18,282 nucleotides of DNA from an uncultured Phascolarctobacterium sp. (GCA_900547415.1 URGS01000032.1:1-18282), one strand, 5' to 3'. Shown: positions 1 to 7,520, numbered from the stretch's first letter. The notes: generated by a model not told the origin, from the letters alone. Made by a program: numbers and translations.

Positions 1-174
1 GGTGTCAGCGAATAAAATGAGCTGACGGAGAGGTGAATTCTAGTTTTTTAGAATTCTGGCACGTTCTCCTGCGACTGAGGACATAGTAGTACTGGATTGC
101 AAGAGTTCTGTTGGCGAGAGCGATAACGCACCGTCTGCGTCTGCATAGAGGATTTCAACAAGTCATCCCAATCT
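1..174 (+). other. Unidentified structured, apparently non-coding region (possible small RNA or 3' UTR), cut by the window edge
   Basis: No plausible reading frame crosses this stretch. It folds readily on the plus strand: GTCAGC (4-9) pairs with GCTGAC (21-26); GGAGA (27-31) pairs with TCTCC (65-69); nested inside it GAATTCTA (35-42) pairs with TAGAATTC (49-56). A short GCG-ATAA-CGC hairpin and a GTCTGC direct repeat follow. The stretch leads straight into an intrinsic terminator, as expected for a stand-alone RNA or a long 3' UTR. I compared it from memory with T-box, TPP, SAM, FMN, lysine, cobalamin, glycine, RNase P, tmRNA, 6S and SRP signatures and could not match any. Its 5' end lies outside the window, so its identity stays open. 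Confidence 0.4.
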
Positions 175-212
175 AAAAAGGGCGTTGGAGTTTAGGCTTC
201 GGCGCTCTTTTT
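175..212 (+). terminator. Intrinsic terminator ending the left-edge transcript
   Basis: AAAAAGGGCG-TTGGAG pairs with CTTCGG-CGCTCTTTTT around a six-base loop (TTTAGG). The 16-bp stem contains several G-U pairs and its 3' arm ends in a run of five T. The polarity is plus strand. Nothing coding lies just upstream inside the window, so it ends either the structured element before it or a gene outside the window. Confidence 0.8.
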
Positions 213-272
213 GCGTGGTATAGCAAATATAATCATGGTTCATTATTCGCAAGAAATTTAAATAGTCTTAAA

Positions 273-317
273 ATACGAGAAACCCCGAAGCGTATTAAGC
301 CTCGGGGTTTCTCGTAT
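273..317. terminator. Bidirectional terminator, perfect 16-bp stem
   Basis: ATACGAGAAACCCCGA (273-288) and TCGGGGTTTCTCGTAT (302-317) are perfect inverse complements around a 13-base loop. Read on the minus strand it lies 30 bases past the stop codon of the deacylase gene and is followed by TTTTAAG, so it should end that transcript. Read on the plus strand it would stop any read-through from the left edge. The 60 bases between it and the previous terminator hold nothing I recognise. Confidence 0.85.
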
Positions 318-346
318 TTATATAATGATGTAAGATTAAGCTATTC

Positions 347-1315
347 TTATTCGTCGTAATCCTTAATAGAACCATAGGCTACAAGCACTGTTCCTTTAGG
401 TGCGGATAAAGCAGGACAAACATAGAGTACGACACCTGTTTGTTCCGCATAATAAGTTGTGATTATGTTTCCAAAAAGATCTGTGATGCGTCCTAGCTCC
501 TGACCTTCCTCAATAAAATCACCGCTGTGGATGTGGTGAAACCAGCAGCCTGTTTCCATGGATTCAAGGTAGATTAAATTTTCTACATCTCTTGGGGAGT
601 GATGACGTGGCTTGACTGGCAGGGAGAACATTTTTAGCTTGCGTAAGATGTTGCGAATGTCGTCCTTATAGGCTTCTATGTCCTCATGAAGGCAAAGGCC
701 GGCGCCGCCTCGTTCTATGAGAATGGATGGCAGACCTGTGCTGGCGGCATAATTATAGGCGCCGCCAGTTGCCATAGAACGAACCATATATTCCAAATCA
801 AGAACCTTGGCCACACTGCGGGATTTTTGTTCTACTTCTTCTGTAGGCTGTCCTGGATAATATACATAGGGATGCAGACTTTCGTGGATATCGCCACTGT
901 GGAGATCAACATAAAAGTCAGCAATGGGAAAAAAGTTACTGCTGATAAGATAAGCTGTTTTGTCAGCAAGAGTTCCTAAGGGATTGCCAGGGAAGACACG
1001 ATTCAGATTTTTTCCGTCCTCAGGGACAATCATTTCTCTACGGGCCCAAAAGCCTTGAATATTTACTGGATGGAGCATAATAAGGCAGCCATTGACGTCC
1101 TTCGGTTCAATGTCACGTCCCAGCTCCATGGTTGCTGCAATGCCAGGGTATTCACCTCCGTGAATGCCTGCTGTTATAAGCAGAGTAGGACCGTCCTCAT
1201 GACCGTTGATAATCGTCAGAGGTATTTTTACCTTGGTATCAGGTATAGGAAGAAAGGTTCGCAGCTTATGACCTCTTTCAATGGAGAGACCACACACATT
1301 TAATACATCAGACAT
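347..1315 (-). CDS. Zinc-dependent succinylglutamate desuccinylase/aspartoacylase (AstE/AspA) family deacylase
   Basis: The 322-residue protein has the M14-like AstE/AspA fold signature. H52-G-G-E55 and H139 (in DLHSGD) are the expected zinc ligands, N103-L-N-R-x-F-P-G is the substrate-carboxylate-binding motif, and E201 (in ILIERGG) is the likely catalytic glutamate. The C-terminal part (about 235-320) resembles the beta-rich extension of this family. There is no signal peptide, so it is cytosolic. The ATG start has GAGGAG eight bases upstream. The gene stands alone and is transcribed away from the MATE gene. Enzymes of this family remove acyl groups from N-acyl amino acids, or act as amidases on related compounds. 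The substrate cannot be read from the sequence, and nothing nearby suggests an arginine-degradation (ast) operon. Confidence 0.9.
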   Translation of the reverse strand: MSDVLNVCGLSIERGHKLRTFLPIPDTKVKIPLTIINGHEDGPTLLITAGIHGGEYPGIAATMELGRDIEPKDVNGCLIMLHPVNIQGFWARREMIVPEDGKNLNRVFPGNPLGTLADKTAYLISSNFFPIADFYVDLHSGDIHESLHPYVYYPGQPTEEVEQKSRSVAKVLDLEYMVRSMATGGAYNYAASTGLPSILIERGGAGLCLHEDIEAYKDDIRNILRKLKMFSLPVKPRHHSPRDVENLIYLESMETGCWFHHIHSGDFIEEGQELGRITDLFGNIITTYYAEQTGVVLYVCPALSAPKGTVLVAYGSIKDYDE

Positions 1316-1342
1316 ATGTTCGACTCCTCATATATAATATAT

Positions 1343-1371
1343 ATAAATATTGATATAAATACTCTTGTCAA
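1343..1371 (-). promoter_or_regulatory. Probable promoter of the deacylase gene
   Basis: On the minus strand TTGACA (1371-1366) is followed after 17 bases by ATTTAT (1348-1343), or after 18 bases by TTTATA. The -35 is perfect and the -10 weak. The site lies about 30 bases upstream of the deacylase start codon, within the short AT-rich divergent spacer. Confidence 0.5.
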
Positions 1372-1455
1372 GAATTATAACATATGATAATCTATTCACA
1401 CAAGTACTGTTTTCATTTAAAAATAAATTTAAATAAGAAGAGAGTGTGCTATAAA

Positions 1456-2781
1456 TTGAAGTTTCTAACAGACAAGGAATACCTGGGAATAACTATACCA
1501 TTTATGCTGAGTACAATGACGCAACCATTGATGGGTGCTGTTAATACGGCGGTTATGGGGCAGATGTCAGATGCTAAATATGTGGCAGCAGTATCTTTAG
1601 GAGCGATACTTTTTAACACAATTTATTGGCTTTTTGGCTTTTTACGTGTTAGTACTACTGGCTACGCTGCACAGGCTAAGGGTGCAGACGATGCTTATGA
1701 AGGTATGCTGGCTTTTTTCAAACCCTGCATTATTGCCTTAATAGTAGGCTGTTGCTGTCTGCTGCTGCAAAAGCCCATACTTAATTTATACTTGGACTTC
1801 ATTAGTCCTGAGCCCGCTGTGGCTGAGCTGTGCCGTAGTTACTACAATCTTCTTATCTGGGGAGCACCTATGGTTCTTTTCAATTATGTGGGCCTTGGCT
1901 GGCTTATGGGACAGGCACGTATTAAGGCTAGTGTTGGTATGCAGGTTTCCATGAATCTTTTAAATTGTGTTTTAAGCATTTATTTTGTTAATTATCTCCA
2001 TTGGGGAGTGGAAGGCGTGGCTTGGGCTACTTTGTTGTGTCAAATCTATGGTGGTATTATGGCAGCAATTCTAATGCATATTTATGGTCGCTTTCAATAC
2101 AGCAGGTTGCCTTGGAGAGAGCTTTTTGATTGGCATCAGTTTTTAGGAATGCTTCAGGTCAACGGCAATCTTATGATACGCACTATGTGCCTTATGACCG
2201 TAAATAATATTTTGGCGGCTGTTGGAGCCAGCTTTGGTACGTCTATGCTGGCCGCAAATGCTGTACTGCTGCAGATTAAGGATATTATGAGCTATCTTAT
2301 TGATGGTATGGCGAATGGTGCTGCAATTTTTTCCGGAAGAGCCAAGGGACAGGGAAATCGTCAGCTTTTGGATGAGACTATCACTATAACATGTAAGTGG
2401 CTAGTGGTACTATCTTTAATACTTATGGGGGTATATCATATGGGGCAGGAATTTTTTATCAGTATCTTTACTGAGCTGCCGGCTGTATTGGCTTTAGCCA
2501 ATGAATATAGCTTTTATGTTACCCTTTATCCACTTGTCAGCGGAATTGGTATGGTTCTATATGGCGTGTTCTGCGGCGTTACCAAAACAGCTCCCATTCG
2601 TAATATGATGCTTGCAGCTCTAGCAGTGTTTTATGTTTTGGAACGGCTTTTTGTTCCTTGGTGGGGAAATGATGGACTGTGGCTGGCATATTTAAGCTTT
2701 TTTGTTGCTCAATCAATTATTTTAAGTATTTGCCTTAAAGGATTAAGAAAAGAGTTTGCAATATTCAATAACTTGATCTGA
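1456..2781 (+). CDS. DinF-subfamily MATE multidrug/cation antiporter
   Basis: This membrane exporter uses the Na+ or H+ gradient to expel drugs or metabolites. The protein has 12 hydrophobic segments in two six-helix halves. Its start (FLTDKEYLGITIPFMLS, then NTAVMGQ and FLRVSTTGYAAQ) closely follows the E. coli DinF pattern (LPMIF, DTAVIGH, FLRMSTTGLTAQ). I prefer the TTG at 1456, giving 441 residues, the usual MATE length, with a GAGAG-like ribosome site before it. The frame is open back to an ATG at 1384 (465 residues), and a GTG lies at 1444. The 1384 ATG has no ribosome binding site, adds a polar 24-residue tail, and overlaps a likely -10 (TATGATAAT, 1383-1391). No GC-rich terminator follows, so some read-through into the riboswitch unit is possible. 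The substrate is unknown. Confidence 0.9.
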   Translation: MKFLTDKEYLGITIPFMLSTMTQPLMGAVNTAVMGQMSDAKYVAAVSLGAILFNTIYWLFGFLRVSTTGYAAQAKGADDAYEGMLAFFKPCIIALIVGCCCLLLQKPILNLYLDFISPEPAVAELCRSYYNLLIWGAPMVLFNYVGLGWLMGQARIKASVGMQVSMNLLNCVLSIYFVNYLHWGVEGVAWATLLCQIYGGIMAAILMHIYGRFQYSRLPWRELFDWHQFLGMLQVNGNLMIRTMCLMTVNNILAAVGASFGTSMLAANAVLLQIKDIMSYLIDGMANGAAIFSGRAKGQGNRQLLDETITITCKWLVVLSLILMGVYHMGQEFFISIFTELPAVLALANEYSFYVTLYPLVSGIGMVLYGVFCGVTKTAPIRNMMLAALAVFYVLERLFVPWWGNDGLWLAYLSFFVAQSIILSICLKGLRKEFAIFNNLI

Positions 2782-2799
2782 TAATTGTTATAACAATTA
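2782..2799. repeat. Perfect 18-bp AT-rich palindrome after the MATE gene
   Basis: TAATTGTTATAACAATTA is self-complementary along its full length and begins at the base after the MATE stop codon. It has no T-run, so it is a poor terminator. It has the shape of a dimeric repressor site (TTGTTA/TAACAA) but lies about 60 bases upstream of the next -35, which is far for simple repression. Chance is possible in such AT-rich DNA. Confidence 0.4.
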
Positions 2800-2855
2800 A
2801 ATTATTTCAATAAAAGAGGAATAGATAAGAAATGCAAAATAATTTTGGTAGCCTC

Positions 2856-2884
2856 TTGTAATTAATAATAATTAATGCTATAAT
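2856..2884 (+). promoter_or_regulatory. Promoter of the riboswitch/ABC importer operon
   Basis: TTGTAA (2856-2861), a 17-base spacer and a perfect TATAAT (2879-2884) put the transcript start near 2891. That is about 60 bases ahead of the first conserved aptamer bases, which suits a leader RNA. Confidence 0.7.
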
Positions 2885-2952
2885 AGATAGCGGATAAATT
2901 GTTAAAAAATGTCTACGATACAGTATATCAATAGTTTAATATGGTTAAATGA

Positions 2953-3092
2953 ATTGGGGTTCTCTTTCTATAAATAGAGTTAAATTAGGGAACGTGGTGA
3001 AATTCCACGACGGTCACGCCACTGTGATGCCTTTGGGCTAAGTCAGGTCACAGCCTCAATAGTATATATTTCTGCGAGGGACGGAAATATAC
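2953..3092 (+). promoter_or_regulatory. Cobalamin (B12) riboswitch aptamer
   Basis: The conserved core appears in order: TTAAATTAGGGAA (2980-2992), GTGGTGAAATTCCAC (2994-3008), the B12-box run ACGGTCACGCCACTGT (3010-3025) and AAGTCAGG with GCCTC (3040-3057). These match the known aptamer pattern GGGAA...GGTGAAAATCC...GCCACTGT...AGCCAGG. A 9-bp hairpin (3065-3073 with 3083-3091, loop GCGAGGGAC) follows and may be the regulatory loop partner of the core. The exact 5' boundary is uncertain, as the GGTGCC-like start is degenerate (GGGGTTCTC near 2956). B12 binding normally turns such leaders off. The position directly before the permease genes implies that the whole importer is expressed when cobalamin is scarce. 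Confidence 0.9.
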
Positions 3093-3118
3093 ATGCGGGC
3101 TTTTGGGTGTGTATGTAT

Positions 3119-3159
3119 AGCTTTTCTGTTTTTATGCGGAAAAAGCTTTTTTATTTTTA
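3119..3159 (+). terminator. Riboswitch expression-platform terminator
   Basis: AGCTTTTCTG pairs with CGGAAAAAGCT (one bulged A) and is followed by TTTTTATTTTT. It lies between the aptamer and the first permease start codon at 3178, which points to control by premature termination. I did not find an obvious strong antiterminator by eye. Confidence 0.75.
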
Positions 3160-3177
3160 TGATGGAGATGATGTTAG

Positions 3178-4119
3178 TTGACAAGAAAACAGTTATTGAC
3201 CCGTATAGGTCAAATTCTTTTTGTCCTGTTGGGCATAAGCTTTATTACCTTTGCACTAGTTATGCTTGCTCCTGGTGACGTGGTGCGACAAATGATTGCC
3301 GGCAATGAGGATATTATTGTAAGCCAGCATGAGATAGAAGCATTGCGCAAGGAGCTCGGCTTGGACAAGCCATTTATTTTCCAGTATCTTGATTGGTTGA
3401 GCAGAGCGCTTCAGGGTAATTTAGGCTTTTCATATATGATGAAAAAGCCTGTAATTGAGGCTCTTATAGAGGGCTTGCCTGGAACCATTACTCTTTCCTT
3501 AGCATCTTTGTTCATGATGTTGGTGGTTTCTATACCTGCTGGCATATATTCTGCTGTTAAGCGCGGCGGTATAGTGGATAATATTGTGCGTGTCTGCACA
3601 TTTATGGGTGTATCTATGCCAGGTTTTTGGGTTGGTTTAATGCTGCTATGGTTTTTTGGCCTCAAGCTGGATTTGCTTCCCATTGTAGGCGGTGAGGTAA
3701 CCTTGGAAAATTTAATTTTGCCATCACTTACATTGGCAATTGCTATGGCTTCTAAATATACTCGTCAGGTACGTACTGCTATTTTAGAGGAGCTTAATCA
3801 GGATTATGTTGTAGGTGCCCGTGCTCGTGGTATGAGTGAAAGTCACATTTTGTGGAAAGAGGTTCTGCCTAATGCATTGCTGCCCCTTACTACTCTTTTA
3901 GGCTTGTCCTTAGGCAATCTTTTAGGCGGTGCCGCCGTTATTGAGATGGTATTTGCCTGGCCTGGCCTTGGTCGTATGGCTATCGAAGCCATTACTTATC
4001 GTGATTTTCAGCTTGTACAGGGAGTTGTGGTATGGATTGCCCTGATGTATATGGTTATTAATCTGCTTGTGGACATTTCCTATAATTATCTTGATCCACG
4101 ACTGAGAAAGGTTAGGTAG
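3178..4119 (+). CDS. Nik/Dpp/Opp-family ABC transporter inner-membrane permease, subunit 1 (NikB/DppB-like)
   Basis: The 313-residue permease has an N-terminal signature of the DppB/NikB group (LLGISFITFALVMLAPGD) and then about six membrane segments. The cytoplasmic EAA loop is visible as DYVVGARARGM...WKEVLPNALLP (about residues 209-237); it docks onto the ATPases. It forms a heterodimer with the next gene product to move the substrate delivered by the binding protein. The start is TTG at 3178, with GGAG ten bases upstream; two ATGs between them are in another frame. The gene lies directly behind the riboswitch terminator, so it is the first gene to be switched. Family membership is clear; whether the substrate is cobalt, nickel, peptide or a corrinoid precursor is inferred from the riboswitch only. 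Confidence 0.93.
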   Translation: MTRKQLLTRIGQILFVLLGISFITFALVMLAPGDVVRQMIAGNEDIIVSQHEIEALRKELGLDKPFIFQYLDWLSRALQGNLGFSYMMKKPVIEALIEGLPGTITLSLASLFMMLVVSIPAGIYSAVKRGGIVDNIVRVCTFMGVSMPGFWVGLMLLWFFGLKLDLLPIVGGEVTLENLILPSLTLAIAMASKYTRQVRTAILEELNQDYVVGARARGMSESHILWKEVLPNALLPLTTLLGLSLGNLLGGAAVIEMVFAWPGLGRMAIEAITYRDFQLVQGVVVWIALMYMVINLLVDISYNYLDPRLRKVR

Positions 4120-4122
4120 GAT

Positions 4123-4959
4123 ATGGATGCAATTATAAAAGGATTAAGAACCAACAGAGCTTTTGCGATTACTAGTCTTTTAGTAGTGGCCTTGATTTTG
4201 ATAGCTGTAGCAGCTCCATTGCTGGCGCCATATGATCCAACCTTTGCTGAAATGCGTGATGCATATATGGAGCCTAGTTCTGAGCATTTTTTTGGCACTG
4301 ATAAGCTGGGACGTGACTGTTTCAGCCGCGTTATATATGGTGGACGAGCTTCCTTGGCGGGAGTGCTTATTTTGGTAGCTAGCGTCTTTACTGTGGGGAC
4401 TACTTTAGGTGTAATTTCCGGCTACTTTGGGGGTAAGGTGGATATGGTAATCATGCGTATTTCTGATTTGATGATTTCCTTCCCTGGCATGATTCTGGCA
4501 ATTGCCGTTGCTGGTATTATGGGTGGCAGCCTTGTAAATGCAGTTATTGCGCTGACCATTGTCAGCTGGACTAAATATGCACGCTTGGCTCGCAGTTTGG
4601 TGCTGAAAATTAAAAGTCGTGATTTTGTGGAAGCGGCTATTGTTAATGGCGGTACTGCTCGTCACATTCTATGGACTCATATTTTGCCCAATATCCTGCC
4701 TTTGATGGTAGTGACTGCAGCAGCAGATATTGGTGCCCTGATGATGGAGCTGGCAGGACTTTCTTTCCTTGGCTTTGGCTCCCAGCCTCCTGCTCCTGAG
4801 TGGGGACTGATGCTGAATGAGGGACGTCAGCAGCTGCAGACAGCACCATGGCTGATGTTTTTCCCTGGTCTGGCAATTTTTATAACTGTAGTAATTTTCA
4901 ATTTGTGGGGCGATAATCTGAGAGATGCGTTGGACCCCCGTAATGATATGGAAAACTAA
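4123..4959 (+). CDS. Nik/Dpp/Opp-family ABC transporter inner-membrane permease, subunit 2 (NikC/DppC-like)
   Basis: The 278-residue partner permease has the typical order of the DppC/NikC group. A first membrane helix (about 15-35) ends in APLLAPYDP, followed by HFFGTDKLGRDCFSRVIYGGR, the hallmark of this subfamily, and then about five more helices. The EAA loop reads DFVEAAIVNGGTARHILWTHILPN (about 166-189). The end (GFGSQPPAPEWGLMLNEGR...LWGDNLRDALDPR) is also standard. It starts three bases after the stop of the previous gene, so the two are translationally linked and should be made in equal amounts. Length and order are normal, and no damage is seen. Confidence 0.94.
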   Translation: MDAIIKGLRTNRAFAITSLLVVALILIAVAAPLLAPYDPTFAEMRDAYMEPSSEHFFGTDKLGRDCFSRVIYGGRASLAGVLILVASVFTVGTTLGVISGYFGGKVDMVIMRISDLMISFPGMILAIAVAGIMGGSLVNAVIALTIVSWTKYARLARSLVLKIKSRDFVEAAIVNGGTARHILWTHILPNILPLMVVTAAADIGALMMELAGLSFLGFGSQPPAPEWGLMLNEGRQQLQTAPWLMFFPGLAIFITVVIFNLWGDNLRDALDPRNDMEN

Positions 4960-4973
4960 GAGTTTTTAAACAT

Positions 4974-5001
4974 TTGACACTCGGAAAATGTTGGAGATAA
5001 A
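4974..5001 (+). promoter_or_regulatory. Possible internal promoter before the binding-protein gene
   Basis: A perfect TTGACA (4974-4979) is followed after 16 bases by a weak GATAAA (4996-5001). It lies in the 100-base gap between the second permease and the binding protein, the only sizeable gap before it. A separate promoter would give extra binding protein, and would bypass the riboswitch. The weak -10 keeps this tentative. Confidence 0.35.
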
Positions 5002-5059
5002 AATATTATTGCCTATAAGGCAGAAACTAATGTTAATTTAAGAAACGGAGAGTGCAGAA

Positions 5060-6634
5060 ATGAAAAAAATGTTGAAAATGACAGCAGCAGCTTCTATGGT
5101 TGGTTTATTAGCTTTGGCAGCAGCAGGCTGTGGCGGTGGCGAAAAGAAAGCTACTGTATCTGCTGACAAGGTAAAATTTGGCGTAACTAACTTTGCTGAT
5201 AGTTTGGATCCTACTGATAACTATTGCAGCTGGGCTGTTAGCCGCTATGGCTTAGGTGAAACTTTAGTAAGATTTGATGACCAAATGAACGCAGTGCCTT
5301 GGTTGGCAGATAAATGGTCTATTTCCGATGACAAGCTGACCTGGACATTCCATATTAATGACAAGGCTTGCTTCTCTAATGGTGATAAGCTGACTGCGGA
5401 AATTGCTAAAGAGTCTATTGAGAGAACCTTTAAGCTGAACAGCCGTGCCCAAGCTATGTTCCAATATGATGAAATTAAGGCAGATGGCCAAAACCTGATT
5501 ATCAAGACTAAGACACCAGTACCTACCTTGCCTGGCATGATGGGTGAACCTTTATTTATTATTATTAATACTAAGGTTGCTGACCGTGACTTTAGAAAAG
5601 AAGGCCCGATTTGTACTGGCCCCTATGCTGTAAAATCTTATACTAAAGCTAAAGCAGAGATGGTTGCTAATACCAACTATTGGGCAGGGCAAGTTCCCTT
5701 TAAAACTATGGAGATTAATACTATCGATGATCCTAATACTCGTGCAATGGCACTTCAAAAAGGTGAAATCGACTTTGCTATTAATATAGGTGCTGGTGAT
5801 CTGCAGTTGTTCAAAAATAAGGATAAGTTCAATATTTCTGAAATTTCCTCTTTGCGTACTGTTTTGGCTCAAATGAATATGAACGAGGGCAAACCTCTAC
5901 ATGATCCCAAAGTACGTGCTGCTCTAATTCAATGCTTAGACCGTGAAACCTATAATAATGTGCTTTTAAAAGGAACCTTTGTTCCGGGCAAAGCACCTAT
6001 TTCTCCCTCCTTAGACTATGGTTTCGACCAACTTAAAGATCCTAATGCTTATAATCCTGAAAATGCTAAAAAGCTTTTGTCTGAAGCTGGATGGAAGGAT
6101 AGCGATGGTGACGGCTATGTAGATAAGAACGGTAAAAATCTGGAAATTGATTTTGTATACTATAGTGGCCGTGCAGAGCTCCCCTTATACGCAGAGGCTA
6201 CTCAGGCGGATGCTAAGAAAATTGGTATTAAAGTTAATATGAAGAATGTTGACTACAATGTTTTGGATCCTATGCGTAACAGAGGTGAGTACGACCTGAT
6301 TATTTCCAATATTCTTGTTGCCAACACTGGCGATCCGGAAGTATTTATGAACAGATACTTCAAAACCAATGTCAATGGCAGTCAGCCTGAAAATGCAACT
6401 GGCTACAGCAATCCTGAATATGATGCACTTTCTGATAAGTTGGGTGTAGAATTTGATCCTGCAAAACGTCGCCAATATATCATCGAAATGCAGCAAATAC
6501 TGCTTAATGACAGTGTAGCTCTGTTCTTTGGCTATCCCAAAACCAATATGGTATCTAAAAAAGGCATCGAAGGAGCTAATATCTATCCGACAGACTATTA
6601 TTGGGTAACTAAGGATATTAAACCTGCTAAATAA
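5060..6634 (+). CDS. Lipoprotein substrate-binding protein of the Nik/Dpp-type ABC importer (SBP family 5)
   Basis: The 524-residue extracytoplasmic receptor captures the substrate and hands it to the permease pair. Residues 1-24 are a lipoprotein signal peptide (KK start, hydrophobic stretch, lipobox AAGC with C24 as the lipidated cysteine). The mature part follows the SBP_bac_5 pattern: LAD-WS...LTWTFHI, FSNGD-LTAE, an IDDPNTRAMALQKGEIDFA segment, DPKVRAAL and NPENAKKLLSEAGWKDSDGDGYVDKNG. This plan is shared by NikA, DppA and OppA. The ending (NIYPTDYYWVTKDIKP) recalls NikA more than DppA, but only by eye. GGAGAG lies seven bases before the ATG. In this operon the receptor sits between permeases and ATPases, which is less usual than being first. 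Ligand-contact residues cannot be assigned. Confidence 0.92.
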   Translation: MKKMLKMTAAASMVGLLALAAAGCGGGEKKATVSADKVKFGVTNFADSLDPTDNYCSWAVSRYGLGETLVRFDDQMNAVPWLADKWSISDDKLTWTFHINDKACFSNGDKLTAEIAKESIERTFKLNSRAQAMFQYDEIKADGQNLIIKTKTPVPTLPGMMGEPLFIIINTKVADRDFRKEGPICTGPYAVKSYTKAKAEMVANTNYWAGQVPFKTMEINTIDDPNTRAMALQKGEIDFAINIGAGDLQLFKNKDKFNISEISSLRTVLAQMNMNEGKPLHDPKVRAALIQCLDRETYNNVLLKGTFVPGKAPISPSLDYGFDQLKDPNAYNPENAKKLLSEAGWKDSDGDGYVDKNGKNLEIDFVYYSGRAELPLYAEATQADAKKIGIKVNMKNVDYNVLDPMRNRGEYDLIISNILVANTGDPEVFMNRYFKTNVNGSQPENATGYSNPEYDALSDKLGVEFDPAKRRQYIIEMQQILLNDSVALFFGYPKTNMVSKKGIEGANIYPTDYYWVTKDIKPAK

Positions 6635-6664
6635 TTTCAGAAACTATACTTAGAAAACAGCTAG

Positions 6665-6683
6665 GCGCACTTTTAAGGTGCGC
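6665..6683 (+). other. Intercistronic hairpin after the binding-protein gene
   Basis: GCGCAC (6665-6670) and GTGCGC (6678-6683) form a perfect six-base stem around TTTTAAG. No T-run follows. Such hairpins often protect the mRNA of an abundant binding protein from 3' decay, or allow partial termination. That role is inferred from the position only. Confidence 0.5.
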
Positions 6684-6728
6684 TCTATGCTTGTTATCTT
6701 ATTGATTATTAAAAGAGGAAAGAACCTG

Positions 6729-7520
6729 ATGCTACTTGAAGTAAATAATTTAGACATCAGCTATGGTGATAAGCTTACTGTAGCAGGTGCAAATTTAGAA
6801 TTAGATAGAGGTGAAATCCTGTCCATAGTAGGCGAATCCGGCAGTGGTAAGACTACTGTCATTCGTGCTATTATGGGGTGCTTGCCTGGTGCTGGGCATG
6901 TAAGCGGCGGCAGCATTATGTTTGATGGTAAAAATATCCTTGCAAATAGCCATGAGGATTGGCGCCAGATGTACGGCAAGGAAATGTCTATGATTTTTCA
7001 GGACAGCGGCAATATGATTAATCCCATTCGTCGTATCGGTGAACAGTTCATCGACTATATTCAGACCCATGCTCCGGAAAAAAGCAAGTCTCAGGCCAAC
7101 GAAATGGCTATTGGTATGCTTACTAACGTCCATTTGCCAAACCCTGAGAATATTATGAATTGCTATCCCTTTGAGCTTTCTGGTGGTATGCGACAGAGAG
7201 TAGGTATTGCTATGGCTATGATTTTTAGCCCCAAGCTCCTTTTGGCAGACGAGCCTACCTCAGCCTTAGATGTAACTACTCAGGCTCAAATTATCCGTCA
7301 GATTGTAGATGTACGTAATGAATATAACGCTGCGGTGATTATTGTTACCCATAATTTAGGCGTTGCTTCCTACGTATCTAATAAAATAATGGTTATGCAG
7401 GGTGGCAAGGTTGTGGAAAGTGGACGCAGAGAGGATATTATCGGAAATCCTCAGCATGAATATACTAAGCAGCTTTTACGTGCAGTGCCTGTAATAGGAG
7501 GTAAATGCTATTATGAATAA
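6729..7520 (+). CDS. Nik/Dpp-family ABC transporter ATPase, subunit 1 (NikD/DppD-like)
   Basis: The 263-residue cytoplasmic ATPase powers the importer. Walker A is GESGSGKTT (35-43), the Q-loop is IFQD (89-92), the ABC signature is LSGGMRQRV (150-158), Walker B is LLLADEPTSALD (170-181) and the switch histidine is H208. I chose the ATG at 6729, which has AGAGGAA eight bases upstream and starts the standard MLLEVNNLDISYG. The frame is open 17 codons further back, but those codons run through the intercistronic hairpin. The protein ends soon after the ATPase core and lacks the Cys-containing C-terminal domain that its partner has. This fits NikD, which is shorter than DppD or OppD. The end overlaps the next gene by eight bases. 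Confidence 0.93.
   Translation: MLLEVNNLDISYGDKLTVAGANLELDRGEILSIVGESGSGKTTVIRAIMGCLPGAGHVSGGSIMFDGKNILANSHEDWRQMYGKEMSMIFQDSGNMINPIRRIGEQFIDYIQTHAPEKSKSQANEMAIGMLTNVHLPNPENIMNCYPFELSGGMRQRVGIAMAMIFSPKLLLADEPTSALDVTTQAQIIRQIVDVRNEYNAAVIIVTHNLGVASYVSNKIMVMQGGKVVESGRREDIIGNPQHEYTKQLLRAVPVIGGKCYYE

Noticed and set aside
1..212. Left-edge element considered as a T-box, TPP, lysine or cobalamin riboswitch, RNase P RNA or tmRNA
   Set aside because: None of the hallmark motifs is present (for example TGG(T/A)ACCGCG, CTGAGA with the TPP core, GCCACTGT, GAGGAAAGTCC). No plus-strand gene follows the terminator, since the next gene is on the minus strand.
2832..2861. Nine-codon frame (MQNNFGSLL) after AGAGGA near 2815
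   Set aside because: It is very short and overlaps the -35 of the riboswitch promoter. Ribosome-site-like AGAGGA is expected by chance in such purine-rich DNA, and nothing supports a leader peptide.
3093..3278. Short plus-strand frame through the riboswitch platform into the permease
   Set aside because: It starts inside the leader hairpin without a ribosome site, spans the terminator, and overlaps the permease in another frame. Its ATGs at 3168 and 3171 are mentioned only as possible decoys.
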